Origin: an uncultured Lachnospiraceae bacterium | GTDB taxonomy: Bacteria > Bacillota > Clostridia > Lachnospirales > Lachnospiraceae | Assembly: GCA_950097145.1 (NCBI GenBank) | Contig: CATNCF010000007.1 | Coordinates: 1-64,000, forward strand | DNA length: 64,000 nt | Reading direction: 5' to 3' | Shown here: one piece after another, positions 16,667 through 25,728 of the stretch | Numbering within the stretch: the stretch's first letter is position 1 | How the letters are laid out: each line of letters starts with the position of its first letter | Translations under genes and position numbers: made by a program | The notes under the pieces: generated by a model | Databases searched by the model: none | Told to the model about the DNA's origin: nothing | What the model saw: the letters and a program-made list of their open reading frames with translations, nothing else

Positions 16667-17404
16667 CTAGCTGAATAGCAGCATGACAGCCAAAAATGGC
16701 TTACAAATAAACCCCATATCGTATAATTCCCTTATATTTCTGTCCCTTCCTTTCCTGCATTTTTTTATATTGGAGGACAGGCCGCTTTCCCCATAATAAT
16801 TTTTCTGAATAGAAATTTTGACTAATTTCTCTGCTAATATGTAATAGCTGCCATAGAACAAAAAACGCTGATAAAATTGAACATCCTCCCCAAACTGCCG
16901 GTTCTCATCAAACAGGCCCAATGCTTCTCCAGCCGATTTTTTGAAAACTACCGAAGAGGTAGGCGTACAGCTTCGCAGACAAAGTTCTTTTGCGGTCAGT
17001 TTACATAAACCATGCCGTTTTTTTATTAAGATTTTCAATGGCTCAATTGCACCCAAAAAGCAGATGTCGGGATGCGTGTCCAGAACCTGTGCCTGCCGTT
17101 CTAATTTGTGTTCCAGCCAGATATCATCCCCATCCAGCAGAGCAATCCACTCTGCCTTTGCCGCACGAATGCCCTTGTTTCTAGTGTAGGAAACCCCATG
17201 GTTTTTATGTTGAAAATACAGGATTGGCATAGCCGAATGACTGGAAATATAGTCCGCGATAATTTTACCAGTCTGATCCGTGGAGCCATCATTGAGAACA
17301 ATAATTTCTTCTACTAAATCAAAACGTGTCTGCAGCCTTACAGAATCCAACACTTGCCGGATGGTTCTCTCACAATTGTATACTGGGATTATGACACTAA
17401 ACAT
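16667..17404 (-). CDS. Family 2 glycosyltransferase
   Basis: 245 residues: MFSVIIPVYNCERTIRQVLD, LNDGSTDQTGKIIADYI, GVSYTRNKGIRAAKAEW and LLDGDDIWLEHKLERQ give a complete GT2 catalytic core with DGDD. It is short at the C-terminus compared with many GT2 enzymes but ends naturally. It is the first gene of the flippase block, with about 260 non-coding bases upstream that hold the presumed promoter. Confidence 0.87.
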   Translation of the reverse strand: MFSVIIPVYNCERTIRQVLDSVRLQTRFDLVEEIIVLNDGSTDQTGKIIADYISSHSAMPILYFQHKNHGVSYTRNKGIRAAKAEWIALLDGDDIWLEHKLERQAQVLDTHPDICFLGAIEPLKILIKKRHGLCKLTAKELCLRSCTPTSSVVFKKSAGEALGLFDENRQFGEDVQFYQRFLFYGSYYILAEKLVKISIQKNYYGESGLSSNIKKCRKGRDRNIRELYDMGFICKPFLAVMLLFS

Positions 17405-17670
17405 TAGTTATTCCTCCTTCTGATAATTGTTGGGACAGCAGTACTTATACAGCCCTTATACGCTGGAGCGTGTTTGACCACGGACCTAAGCCCCATATGC
17501 AGTTATTATATAAAAAGGGAACTGTTATGTCAATCAATAAAAGAAAACGAAGGTTTTCAGCTCAAAAAAGAAAGCCGGCTATTTTACAAAAAGAAAAGCT
17601 TGCGTTTCCTATCTAAAAACCATATAATTGATACAACTTGCGAAAAATTTAAATGAATCAAGGAGCCGCT

Positions 17671-18918
17671 ATGAACGTCGTTGGAATCATTGCTGAATAC
17701 AACCCTTTTCACAGGGGACACGCTTACCAGATACAGAAATTAAAAGAAATCTGTCATGCAGACTACATTATCATTGCCATGAGCGGAAACTTTGTCCAGC
17801 GGGGAGCCCCAGCCCTGATGGATAAATACAGCCGCGCCAGAATGGCATTGAGCCTGGGTGCAGACCTGGTACTGGAATTGCCTGCATTATTTTCCTGTGC
17901 CAGTGCAGAATTGTTTGCCCTGGGAGGAGTTTCTCTGCTAAACAGCACAGGCATTGTAACACATCTTGGATTTGGCGCCGAAACAGATAATCTTCCCGTA
18001 CTATCTGAACTGGCTGCCATTCTATTCAAAGAACCTGCCTCCTACAGACATGCACTGCACAGAGCCTTGAAAAAGGGCTGTTCCTTCCCGGCTGCCCGTG
18101 CAGCAGCTCTGCAGGCCAGTATTTCCGGCTCAGATTCCCCAGACAGCAGTTTATCTAAAATCCTCGCCGGCCCTAACAATATTCTTGCCCTGGAATATCT
18201 GAAGGCGCTTGCCGCACGTTCCTCCAATATGATTCCAGTTCCAATTTTACGGCGCGGCAAAGGCTACCATGATACAGAGCTGGATGAAGATTTCTGCTCC
18301 GCCTCCGGGATTCGGGCACAGATAAAAAGAAGTCTCCAAAACGGAACCCTTTCACAACATACTATTCCCAACCGTGCAGTACCAGATACTGTTTACAAAA
18401 TCATACGCGATTATCCCCATCCATTTCTGTTTGAAGACGACTTTTCCATGCTTCTTCATTATAAACTGCTGACAAGGAACGCACACCAACTTGCCGCATG
18501 CGGTAATGGCAGCCTTGAACTGGCGAACCGTATCATAAAAGAACGGGATTCTTTTACTGGATGGAATGCATTCTGCCGGCACATAAAAACAAAGAATATC
18601 ACTTATACAAGGCTCAGCCGCCTTTTTTTGCACCTGCTGCTGGATATCACCCAGAAGGATTACGAACAATTTTCTAATCCTTCTTATTTACGCATCCTTG
18701 GTTTTCGTAATGCTGCCGCCCCCCTGCTCACCGCGCTAAAAAACTGCCCGCTTCCAGTTATCACCAATCTTTCCAACGCCTCCCGTCTGCTGCCTGCCCA
18801 TGCCCAGAAATTATTGGCAATCGATCTGCGTGCCTTTGATCTGTACCGTGTGGGACTCACCTTCAAAGGTGACAATACCATGAAAAACGACTATCGCCAG
18901 CAAGTGATCCGATTTTAG
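17671..18918 (+). CDS. tmcAL: tRNA(Met) cytidine acetate ligase
   Basis: 415 residues. The N-terminus VVGIIAEYNPFHRGHAYQI, AMSGNFVQRGAPALMDKY and the HxGH nucleotidyltransferase signature identify TmcAL (YlbM). It uses acetate and ATP to acetylate C34 of elongator tRNA-Met. The longer frame begins at 17653, but the ATG at 17671 is six bases after AAGGAG and matches the family start. It is convergent with the GT4 gene, the two stops overlapping by four bases. Confidence 0.92.
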   Translation: MNVVGIIAEYNPFHRGHAYQIQKLKEICHADYIIIAMSGNFVQRGAPALMDKYSRARMALSLGADLVLELPALFSCASAELFALGGVSLLNSTGIVTHLGFGAETDNLPVLSELAAILFKEPASYRHALHRALKKGCSFPAARAAALQASISGSDSPDSSLSKILAGPNNILALEYLKALAARSSNMIPVPILRRGKGYHDTELDEDFCSASGIRAQIKRSLQNGTLSQHTIPNRAVPDTVYKIIRDYPHPFLFEDDFSMLLHYKLLTRNAHQLAACGNGSLELANRIIKERDSFTGWNAFCRHIKTKNITYTRLSRLFLHLLLDITQKDYEQFSNPSYLRILGFRNAAAPLLTALKNCPLPVITNLSNASRLLPAHAQKLLAIDLRAFDLYRVGLTFKGDNTMKNDYRQQVIRF

Positions 18919-20162
18919 GAATGTGTAAACACATTCTTGTGCCCCTTTTGAGCAAGAATCACACGCTCATAACTGTATTCTGCCATCCACGATACCGCTT
19001 CATTTCTATAACGCCAGGCTGTATCACCCGCGCCTTCTACAAGCTTGTTGTAAAGTTCAGAATCACATAAGAGCTGCTGTATTTTTTCCGCAAATGCTTC
19101 TTCCCGTTCCTCTGTCATATACCCATTCTGCCCGTTTCTCACTACGTCACATACCCCCGTGGCCTTCACTGCCACCACCGGGCTTTTTCCCGCCATTGCC
19201 TCCAGAAGCACAATGCCCTGTGTCTCTGATTTCGAAGCAAAGAGAAACAAATCACTTGCACAGTGAAAAGCTGCAATCTCTTCATTTGGCACCGTTCCAA
19301 GAAATGTTATATTTTCTAAAATATCCAGTTCATGGGCATACTGTTCCAGTTCCTGCTTTTGAGGACCATCTCCAATAATCAAAAGCTGAAAATCATTTCC
19401 CATCCGTTCTTTTAGCTCCCCAAGGGATCTCAATAGAAATTTCAGATTTTTTTCCTCTGAAAGCCTTGCCACCGTACACAATATATTTGTTCTTTCTTTT
19501 CCATAGATTTTTCGGATATACTCCACAGACAGCCTGTATTCTTTTATCTGCCTCCAATATTCTTCATAAGAAAAATCTGGAAGCCCCGTCGGCATCACTG
19601 TGGTATTCGCCTCCCATCCCCGTCCTTTCAAAATCCTCTCCACCTGATTGGTAGGAGCAAATACCAGGCTGCATTTTTCTGTAAATCTGCGGATAACAGC
19701 AAGCACAAGCTGATTTTCTATGAAATCTACCATTTTGTCCTCCAAAATCCCTCCTCTTTTTTTCAGCCAGCGGTAGGGTTTCCAATAATGCAGATATTGC
19801 TCATACTGGGTGTGATAGGTAAACACCACCGGAACACCATACTTTTTTCCAAGATACCTGGCCCGCTGCCCAATCAGCACTGGATGGTGCACATGGATGA
19901 TATCAAATTTTAGCTCCCGAAACTTTCGTTCCATAGCCAGATCTACAGGCTTCATTAAGGGCACATAACCGCCCGCTTTTTTATGAAATGCACGGTAACG
20001 TATGACAAATTCCTCCTCCTGATCTTCCTGCCCCTGATATTCTGGTGCAAATATGTACACCAAATGCCCGCGCTTACGCAGTCCGTCCGCCAGCCGTTCA
20101 ATAGCGATGGGGACTCCTCCAACCACTGGTTTATAATTATTTGTCATCATTGCAATCTTCAT
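18915..20162 (-). CDS. Family 4 glycosyltransferase (diacylglycerol glucosyltransferase-like)
   Basis: 415 residues, GT-B fold. The N-terminus MKIAMMTNNYKPVVGGVPIA resembles the DAG-glucosyltransferase / phosphatidylinositol mannosyltransferase group. The acceptor domain has HVHHPVLIGQRARYLGKKYG, and the donor domain has LCTVARLSEEKNLKFL, IIGDGPQK and SETQGIVLLEAMAGKSPVVA with the E-x7-E motif. It probably makes a membrane glycolipid. It is followed 20 bases upstream by the DedA gene, a likely pair. Confidence 0.88.
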   Translation of the reverse strand: MKIAMMTNNYKPVVGGVPIAIERLADGLRKRGHLVYIFAPEYQGQEDQEEEFVIRYRAFHKKAGGYVPLMKPVDLAMERKFRELKFDIIHVHHPVLIGQRARYLGKKYGVPVVFTYHTQYEQYLHYWKPYRWLKKRGGILEDKMVDFIENQLVLAVIRRFTEKCSLVFAPTNQVERILKGRGWEANTTVMPTGLPDFSYEEYWRQIKEYRLSVEYIRKIYGKERTNILCTVARLSEEKNLKFLLRSLGELKERMGNDFQLLIIGDGPQKQELEQYAHELDILENITFLGTVPNEEIAAFHCASDLFLFASKSETQGIVLLEAMAGKSPVVAVKATGVCDVVRNGQNGYMTEEREEAFAEKIQQLLCDSELYNKLVEGAGDTAWRYRNEAVSWMAEYSYERVILAQKGHKNVFTHS

Positions 20163-20182
20163 ATAAGCTCTCCTTTCTCTGC

Positions 20183-20692
20183 TTAACCCAGCAACTCAAA
20201 TACTTTATTTCCCATCAAATATCCGGCGCCGACAAAGAAAAAATTCCATACAAAAATGCCCAAAGCAGAACTTATTGTATATTTCATAAAATCAATATGC
20301 AGGACACCTGCTGGAATGGAAATCAACGTCCGAACCATTGGGATCAATTTACTAATAAAAATTCCAGCACAACCCTTCTGCCGTATCATCTCAAAATTCC
20401 TATCAATTGCCTTTTGCTGCTTGGGAAATTTTTTCACATATACCTTTAAAAATACATCTCCCCCAAACCGTCCAAAAAAATATAAAATCCAGCTTCCTGT
20501 CAGTCCCGCCAACACAGAGATTGCTATTGTCAGCAGAAAGCTCAGTTTTCCATTTGCCGCCCAGATTCCAGCCATAGGCATAATAATTCCAGCCGGAAAT
20601 CCTGGGAGATTCAGATATTCTAAAAGTACAATTACAAAAATAGCAATAGCTCCATAATTTTCAAAATATTCTGTTATCAATTCCATACTCAT
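20183..20692 (-). CDS. DedA-family membrane protein
   Basis: 169 residues with several membrane segments. It has the DedA/SNARE-associated signature region: EYLNLPGFPAGIIMP, YFFGRFGGDVFLKVY and the conserved Arg-containing FISKLIPMVRTLISIPAG near residues 110-130. Members are half-transporters or lipid scramblases used for envelope lipid recycling. It sits immediately upstream of the GT4 glycolipid gene. The start follows GGAGGACGAATT. Confidence 0.9.
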   Translation of the reverse strand: MSMELITEYFENYGAIAIFVIVLLEYLNLPGFPAGIIMPMAGIWAANGKLSFLLTIAISVLAGLTGSWILYFFGRFGGDVFLKVYVKKFPKQQKAIDRNFEMIRQKGCAGIFISKLIPMVRTLISIPAGVLHIDFMKYTISSALGIFVWNFFFVGAGYLMGNKVFELLG

Positions 20693-20875
20693 AATTCGTC
20701 CTCCGTTTCTTAAAACCGTTCTTCATTTACCAATATTTTACCCGTCCATCCTTTCGTTTCTCTTGCAGAAAAGAAACGAAAATCTTACATTTTTGAAATA
20801 TTTTTTCTTCTATACTTATATAACGAAAAACAATTCCATTTTGCTTCATAAAGACAGAAATCCCTGCTGAATTTA

Positions 20876-20904
20876 TAGACTTTGCACTCCCCCTGTGATA
20901 TACT
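20876..20904 (+). promoter_or_regulatory. Promoter of the coiled-coil gene
   Basis: TAGACT (20876-20881), 17-base spacer, TATACT (20899-20904), 36 bases before the start codon. The -35 matches consensus at four of six positions. Confidence 0.5.
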
Positions 20905-20940
20905 ATTCACATCATCAGATATATAGAGGGAGAAAATATT

Positions 20941-21258
20941 ATGAAAAACAATGAGTTGTCACTTGCTGTCTCTGAAAAAATGGATATAAAGGCTGATGCT
21001 GATTTACAGCCAATGAATACTAATATTGGAAACTTAAAACAAAATGTCAGACAATTAGACAATGACGTCGCGGAACTAAGAGTAAATTCTTCCACATTGA
21101 AAAGCAGCATTGAGCAGTTGAAAGCTAATTCCACTGTATTTTTTACAAACATAGAGAAACTAAAAAATAATGTTACAGCACTTAGAGATGATGTTACAAA
21201 CTTAAATACCAGATTCACAGAATTAGATCAGTCTATGCAAAAGGTGCAGAGTTTATGA
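20941..21258 (+). CDS. 105-residue protein that is almost entirely a heptad coiled coil
   Basis: From residue 28 to 104 the sequence divides exactly into 11 heptads, mostly [N/D/S]-[V/I]-x-x-L-x-x, for example NVRQLDN, DVAELRV, NIEKLKN, NVTALRD. Val/Ile at a and Leu at d predict a parallel coiled coil of about 11 nm. The first 27 residues are polar and there is no signal or membrane segment. The start follows GAGGGAG. It is monocistronic, with its own promoter and a strong terminator whose stem includes the last codons. No family is recognised. The regular Asn/Asp before each a position recalls stalk domains of oligomeric fibres, but that is only a resemblance. Confidence 0.72.
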   Translation: MKNNELSLAVSEKMDIKADADLQPMNTNIGNLKQNVRQLDNDVAELRVNSSTLKSSIEQLKANSTVFFTNIEKLKNNVTALRDDVTNLNTRFTELDQSMQKVQSL

Positions 21259-21284
21259 TTGTTTTCATAAACTCTGCACCTTTT
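21239..21284. terminator. Bidirectional terminator with a perfect 20-bp stem
   Basis: AAAAGGTGCAGAGTTTATGA (21239-21258) pairs perfectly with TCATAAACTCTGCACCTTTT (21265-21284), with a six-base loop. The left arm includes the stop of the coiled-coil gene. On the minus strand it follows the AICAR transformylase stop at 21300, so it serves both convergent genes. Confidence 0.85.
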
Positions 21285-21299
21285 AAATTCAGCATATTC

Positions 21300-22478
21300 T
21301 TAATGGTGGAATAAACGGATTCCAGTAAAGCACATGGCCATATGATATTTATTACAAGTCTCGATTACATGGTCGTCGCGGATAGAGCCCCCTGGTTCTG
21401 CCACATATGTCACACCGCTCTTATGAGCACGCTCAATGTTATCACCAAATGGGAAAAATGCATCTGACCCAAGAGAAACTCCCGTCATCTGATCTAACCA
21501 GGCACGTTTTTCTTCTCTGGTAAACACTTCAGGCTTCACCTTAAAAATATTCTCCCACGCCCCGTCAGCCAGCACATCCATATAATCCTCTCCAATGTAC
21601 AAATCAATGGAATTATCCCTGTCTGCACGCCCAATACCGTCTACAAACTGCAATTGCAGCACCTTAGGCGCCTGACGCAGAAACCAGTTATCTGCCTTTT
21701 GTCCGGCAAGGCGGGTACAGTGAATGCGGGACTGCTGTCCTGCACCAATGCCAATCGCTTGTCCATCCTTTGCATAACACACGGAATTAGACTGGGTATA
21801 TTTCAAGGTAATCATGGCAATCGCAAGATCTATTCTGGCAGATTCAGGAATCTCCTTATTCTCTGTTACCACATTGCCAAAGAAATCCTTGTCAATCTTT
21901 AATTCATTTCTTCCCTGCTCAAAGGTAATTCCGAATACTTCTTTGCGTTCCACCGGATCAGGAACATAATCCGGATCAATCTCAATGACATTATAATTGC
22001 CTTTTTTCTTGGCCTTTAAAATCTCCAATGCCTCCGGCTCATATCCAGGCGCAATTACTCCGTCGGAAACTTCACGCTTAATAATCTTTGCTGTAGCTGC
22101 ATCACAGACATCTGACAGAGATATAAAATCTCCAAATGAAGACATTCTGTCTGCTCCTCTGGCTCTGGCATATGCGTTGGCGAGGGGGGTAAATTCCATA
22201 TCCATATCATCTACCCAGTAGATCTTTTTTTCCACTTCTGTCATAGGAAGACCCACTGCCGCCCCTGCTGGAGACACGTGTTTAAAAGAAGTGGCAGCGG
22301 CAAGGCCAGTTGCTTTTTTTAACTCCTTAACAAGCTGCCAGCCATTGAACGCATCCAGGAAATTAATATAACCTGGTTTTCCATTCAAGACCTTAATGGG
22401 AAGTTCCCCATTTTCCATATAAATTCTGGAAGGCTTCTGGTTGGGGTTACATCCATACTTTAATTCTAATTCCTGCAT
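21300..22478 (-). CDS. purH: Stand-alone AICAR formyltransferase
   Basis: 392 residues. It corresponds to the C-terminal (transformylase) half of bifunctional PurH only: SFKHVSPAGAAVG, DFISLSDVCDAATAKIIKRE, YTQSNSVCYAKDGQAIGIGAGQQSR and FFPFGDNIERA are the formyltransferase motifs. There is no MGS-like IMP cyclohydrolase domain. It uses 10-formyl-THF to convert AICAR to FAICAR. The ring-closing step is provided by the next gene upstream (22496-23209). ATG 22478 follows TGGAGGAAGTT and is preferred over the start at 22490. Confidence 0.92.
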   Translation of the reverse strand: MQELELKYGCNPNQKPSRIYMENGELPIKVLNGKPGYINFLDAFNGWQLVKELKKATGLAAATSFKHVSPAGAAVGLPMTEVEKKIYWVDDMDMEFTPLANAYARARGADRMSSFGDFISLSDVCDAATAKIIKREVSDGVIAPGYEPEALEILKAKKKGNYNVIEIDPDYVPDPVERKEVFGITFEQGRNELKIDKDFFGNVVTENKEIPESARIDLAIAMITLKYTQSNSVCYAKDGQAIGIGAGQQSRIHCTRLAGQKADNWFLRQAPKVLQLQFVDGIGRADRDNSIDLYIGEDYMDVLADGAWENIFKVKPEVFTREEKRAWLDQMTGVSLGSDAFFPFGDNIERAHKSGVTYVAEPGGSIRDDHVIETCNKYHMAMCFTGIRLFHH

Positions 22479-22495
22479 AACTTCCTCCATCTATT

Positions 22496-23209
22496 CTACT
22501 GATTTTTATTGACAATCCTTGTCTCATACTTACCGCTTTCAATCTCTATATATCTCACAAACAGCGATACCTTATTATCTTCATTCAGGCTGCTCCATAT
22601 TTTCTGGGTAAATGCGTCTATATCTCCGTCCAATTCCACCAGTTTAGGTTCTCCCTCAAAGCTCGGAAGAGGATCTCCATCCCCCAGATAAGTATGAATA
22701 AAATGTCCCTCGCCATCAATTGGATGTTCATATGCAAAGGTAAAACGGTTACATGCATCCGGATTCCCGTTGCTGCTCTTTAAAATAGACATTGCATAAC
22801 TATAGCCACCATTTTCCAAATGCATAATACCAGAAATCCGGGGCGTATAATTCGGAGCATCCGGTTCAAATTCACGCGTCCGCAGTGATTGTTCAAAGGT
22901 CTGCTGTTTGTCCATCAATTTATAAATAGTATCTGTCTGATCCCCATTGGTGACAATTGTCTTATTTCCCAGGACGCGCACTGGCGCATAAATGATCAGG
23001 CTGGGATCACTCAACTTAGACGGATCAAATGCCTGCGTTCGGATTCCTTCCCCTTCCTCCACAAAAATACGATTTCTGCTGTTCTCACTTCTTCCCATAA
23101 TAAAGTAAGCAGTCACTGCATAGTTCCCATCCATGGATTTCCCTATGACAATTCCTCTGCCTGGATATGCATTCCCCTTTAATTCTGTTTCCAATGATAA
23201 GCTCTTCAC
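22496..23209 (-). CDS. purO: PurO-type IMP cyclohydrolase
   Basis: 237 residues of the IMP cyclohydrolase PurO family, first known from archaea. N-terminal NAYPGRGIVIGKSMDGNYAV, AYFIMGRSENSRNRIF and IIYAPVRVLGNKTIVTNGDQT are the recognisable blocks. It closes FAICAR to IMP. It is unrelated to the PurH N-terminal cyclohydrolase, and the 17-base gap to the AICAR transformylase gene suggests one operon for the last two steps of purine synthesis. A terminator at 23255-23279 isolates it from cheV upstream. Confidence 0.85.
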   Translation of the reverse strand: MKSLSLETELKGNAYPGRGIVIGKSMDGNYAVTAYFIMGRSENSRNRIFVEEGEGIRTQAFDPSKLSDPSLIIYAPVRVLGNKTIVTNGDQTDTIYKLMDKQQTFEQSLRTREFEPDAPNYTPRISGIMHLENGGYSYAMSILKSSNGNPDACNRFTFAYEHPIDGEGHFIHTYLGDGDPLPSFEGEPKLVELDGDIDAFTQKIWSSLNEDNKVSLFVRYIEIESGKYETRIVNKNQ

Positions 23210-23254
23210 TTTATGTCCTCCTTTGTTCTCCAGAGATTTGGTATATGATGAAAA

Positions 23255-23279
23255 AGGAATCCTGTATTACAGGATTCCT
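23255..23279 (-). terminator. Intrinsic terminator after cheV
   Basis: Minus strand AGGAATCCTG, TAATA, CAGGATTCCT followed by TTTTC: a perfect 10-bp stem and T-run 64 bases after the cheV stop. Confidence 0.85.
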
Positions 23280-23342
23280 CTGCCTGTCTGTCGGTACAAT
23301 CCTGTAAGCACTCCCAGGCAGGTTAAATTCACGTCTTATATT

Positions 23343-24272
23343 TTATTGTTGCTGTTTCAACGCCAGTTTCTCTTTCCTTTCATCCAAAAGATTGTCAATG
23401 GCGCTTACCAGTTTACCGATCTCCGGTTTTGTCAATTGTGCATCTGCCCCCAGCATTTCACCTTTACGCCTCATCTCTTCATTAACCAAAGAGGAGAAAA
23501 TAATGACTGGAATATGCTTTAAATCCTCATCTTCCTTTACAAGCTTTGTCAGGCGGTGCCCATCCATCAACGGCATCTCTATGTCAGTGATAACCATATG
23601 TACTTTGTCATCCAGACTACCGTCTTTCTGGAACTCACAGAGCTTATCCCACGCTTCCTGGCCATTATTATTAACAATTAGTTTCGTGTACCCTGCCTTT
23701 TTAAGACAGTCTGTAATTAATTTAGACAGCAGTGGAGAATCTTCTGCAATCAAAATAGGAGAATCGCTTCGATTGCGTTCTTCTAATCCTTCAAGGTCAG
23801 AAACCTGTAATCCAGTCTCTGGGCTGATATCGGTAACAATCTTCTCAAAATCAAGAATTACAATCAATCGGTCTTCCAGCTTGATTACGCCGGTAGAGAC
23901 TCCATTTTCTTCTATATTAATCGTTGCATCCGGAGTTATAATATCCGCCCAGGAAAGTCTGTGAATACCGCAAACCTCATCTACATGAAATGCAATATTC
24001 AGTTTATTGAAATTTGTTATAATAAAGAGCCCATCCTTTTCATTATCAGGCAAACCAAGACAACCGCGCAGATTTATAACAGAAATCATCGTATCACGCG
24101 GCATAAATATACCTTCCACACAAGGATGTGCATTCGGAATTGGAGTAACTGGCTGATAAGTTAATATCTCCCGAATCTTCGCTACATTAATTCCATAATG
24201 ATTTCCCGCCAGAGTAAATTCCAATACCTCCAGCTCATTTGTTCCATTCTCCAAAAGAATCTTTGTATCCAT
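23343..24272 (-). CDS. cheV: CheV-type chemotaxis coupling protein
   Basis: 309 residues. An N-terminal CheW domain (about 1-165: LEVLEFTLAGNHYGINVAKI, VEGIFMPRDTMISVINLRG) is followed by a response-regulator receiver domain (about 185-305: ILIAEDSPLLSKLITDCL, phosphorylated Asp in HMVITDIEMPLMDGH, FSSLVNEEM, K in QLTKP). It couples chemoreceptors to CheA and adapts by phosphorylation. No other chemotaxis gene is nearby, as is usual for cheV. ATG 24272 is preferred because the family opens near DTKILLENGTNELEVLEF and GAGGAG lies about 12 bases upstream. Confidence 0.9.
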   Translation of the reverse strand: MDTKILLENGTNELEVLEFTLAGNHYGINVAKIREILTYQPVTPIPNAHPCVEGIFMPRDTMISVINLRGCLGLPDNEKDGLFIITNFNKLNIAFHVDEVCGIHRLSWADIITPDATINIEENGVSTGVIKLEDRLIVILDFEKIVTDISPETGLQVSDLEGLEERNRSDSPILIAEDSPLLSKLITDCLKKAGYTKLIVNNNGQEAWDKLCEFQKDGSLDDKVHMVITDIEMPLMDGHRLTKLVKEDEDLKHIPVIIFSSLVNEEMRRKGEMLGADAQLTKPEIGKLVSAIDNLLDERKEKLALKQQQ

Positions 24273-24376
24273 AATTGTCAATCGCTCCTCTCCGGTATAT
24301 TGCCGTATCAATCTATTTCTTCCATTATAGCATATACTTTCTGAAAAATATATAATATTTTTTATTTTATCAAGAT

Positions 24377-25114
24377 TTATTTCATTTCTATCTCAGTTGT
24401 CTTTTCATTCATCACAAGAGAAAGCTGCATAGATGAAATATTATTTGCCGCAGCCTCTGGAACTTCGAAAAGTAAAATTCCCGCCTCGGTCTGCCCAGCC
24501 TCCAAAGTTCCTGCATAAGTTGACACATCATTTGTGAGAATCGTTAATTCATTTACTACTGTGATATCTCCATTGAGCTTCAAGGTAAATTTCGGCTGTC
24601 CTGCCAATAAATTACATTCTGCGGGTGCAGTTCCCGTATTGGTAATATTTATGTTCAACACCACAAACACCTTGCCTGCCGAAGCATCCAGTGAAAAATA
24701 ATCTCCCTGGCTATAGCTGTTGACGATTGAATAGTCCTTATAGGAAAAATCCACTCCAGGCACTGCAAGGGCCTCTGTCAAGGTAGAATGCCCAGCAGCC
24801 ACAGGCTGTTCCTTCTCTTCCTTCTCCTTATCATTTTTATCCTTGCTGTCCTCGGTTTTCTTATCTTCTTCAGGTTCTTCTGTCTCAGGCTCCTTCTCAT
24901 CTTCGGCTTCTTCCTGTTTAGGTTCTTCCTCTTCAGGATATAATGTCGTCAGGCCCTCCTGCTGAAAACTATTATGCTTTGCAAGAGTTCCAGCGGCATA
25001 TTGTATCACTGTCGCTTCTTCACTTTCTGTAAGGGGAGTAACTGCTTCTCCGCAACCGGTAAGGAGCACTGCTGCCGCAGCCAATACGATACCCTTCTTT
25101 ATGATTTTTCTCAT
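24377..25114 (-). CDS. Lipoprotein with a charged linker and DUF4352-like domain
   Basis: 245 residues. It has a signal peptide with lipobox LLTGC, so Cys21 would be lipidated. A linker of about 50 residues (roughly 60-115) is almost only Glu, Lys, Asp, Pro and Thr. The C-terminal half (SIVNSYSQGDYFSLDASAGK, VFVVLNINITNTGTAPAECN) is an immunoglobulin-like beta domain of the DUF4352/telokin-like type. It is exposed on the outer face of the membrane and its role is unknown. The longer frame starts at 25177, but ATG 25114 follows AAAGGAG and gives the signal peptide. Confidence 0.82.
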   Translation of the reverse strand: MRKIIKKGIVLAAAAVLLTGCGEAVTPLTESEEATVIQYAAGTLAKHNSFQQEGLTTLYPEEEEPKQEEAEDEKEPETEEPEEDKKTEDSKDKNDKEKEEKEQPVAAGHSTLTEALAVPGVDFSYKDYSIVNSYSQGDYFSLDASAGKVFVVLNINITNTGTAPAECNLLAGQPKFTLKLNGDITVVNELTILTNDVSTYAGTLEAGQTEAGILLFEVPEAAANNISSMQLSLVMNEKTTEIEMK

Positions 25115-25183
25115 AAATTTGTCTCCTTTCCATCTGACTACTAATATTCTACCATTATTTATCCATAAGGGCAACAAAAAAAG

Positions 25184-25212
25184 TTGTATATCAAATAATT
25201 TTATGATAAGAT
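25184..25212 (+). promoter_or_regulatory. Promoter of rnpB
   Basis: TTGTAT (25184-25189), 17-base spacer, TAAGAT (25207-25212). The expected start of transcription (about 25220) coincides with the 5' end of the RNA. Confidence 0.65.
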
Positions 25213-25220
25213 ATACGAAA

Positions 25221-25560
25221 TAAGTGGGGCAGATAATCGCGGCTGCAGGTGTCGAAAGACCGCAGGTGAGGAAAGTCCGGGCTTCACAGGGCAGGATGCC
25301 GGCTAACGGCCGGTGGAGGCGACTCTAAGGACAGTGCAACAGAAATATACCGCTATAAAATAGTAAGGGTGGAAGGGCAGCTTAAGAGACTACCGCCTGT
25401 CTGGCAACAGGCAGGGCACATGTAAACCCCATCCGAAGCAAGACCGAACAGAAGCGTTGACGCGGCCCGCCAGCTTCAGGTAGGTCGCAGGATCTGTCTG
25501 GCAACAGACAGGCTAGATAGATGATTATCCACGACATAACCCGGCTTACCGCCCCGCTTA
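25221..25560 (+). ncRNA. rnpB: RNase P RNA, bacterial class A
   Basis: A 340-base RNA with closing helix TAAGTGGGGC / GCCCCGCTTA at the two ends. It contains the universal RNase P core elements GAGGAAAGTCCGGGCT near the 5' end, AGTGCAACAGAAA, and GACATAACCCGGCTTA near the 3' end, with the usual GGCAACAGGCAGG-type helices repeated. It processes the 5' ends of tRNA precursors with RnpA protein. The promoter fits the 5' end exactly. Confidence 0.95.
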
Positions 25561-25728
25561 TATTAGAATCTCACACACTGCGGCGCCCATGCCAGTCAGC
25601 GGAACGACGACACCTTACAGAAATTTTATTACGTAATTATAAATAATTCTTAAAAGAAAATAACTCCATTGACTTCCCATTTTTTCTGCGCTACCATGAA
25701 GAAAATATACCGTACAGGAGATGAGATT

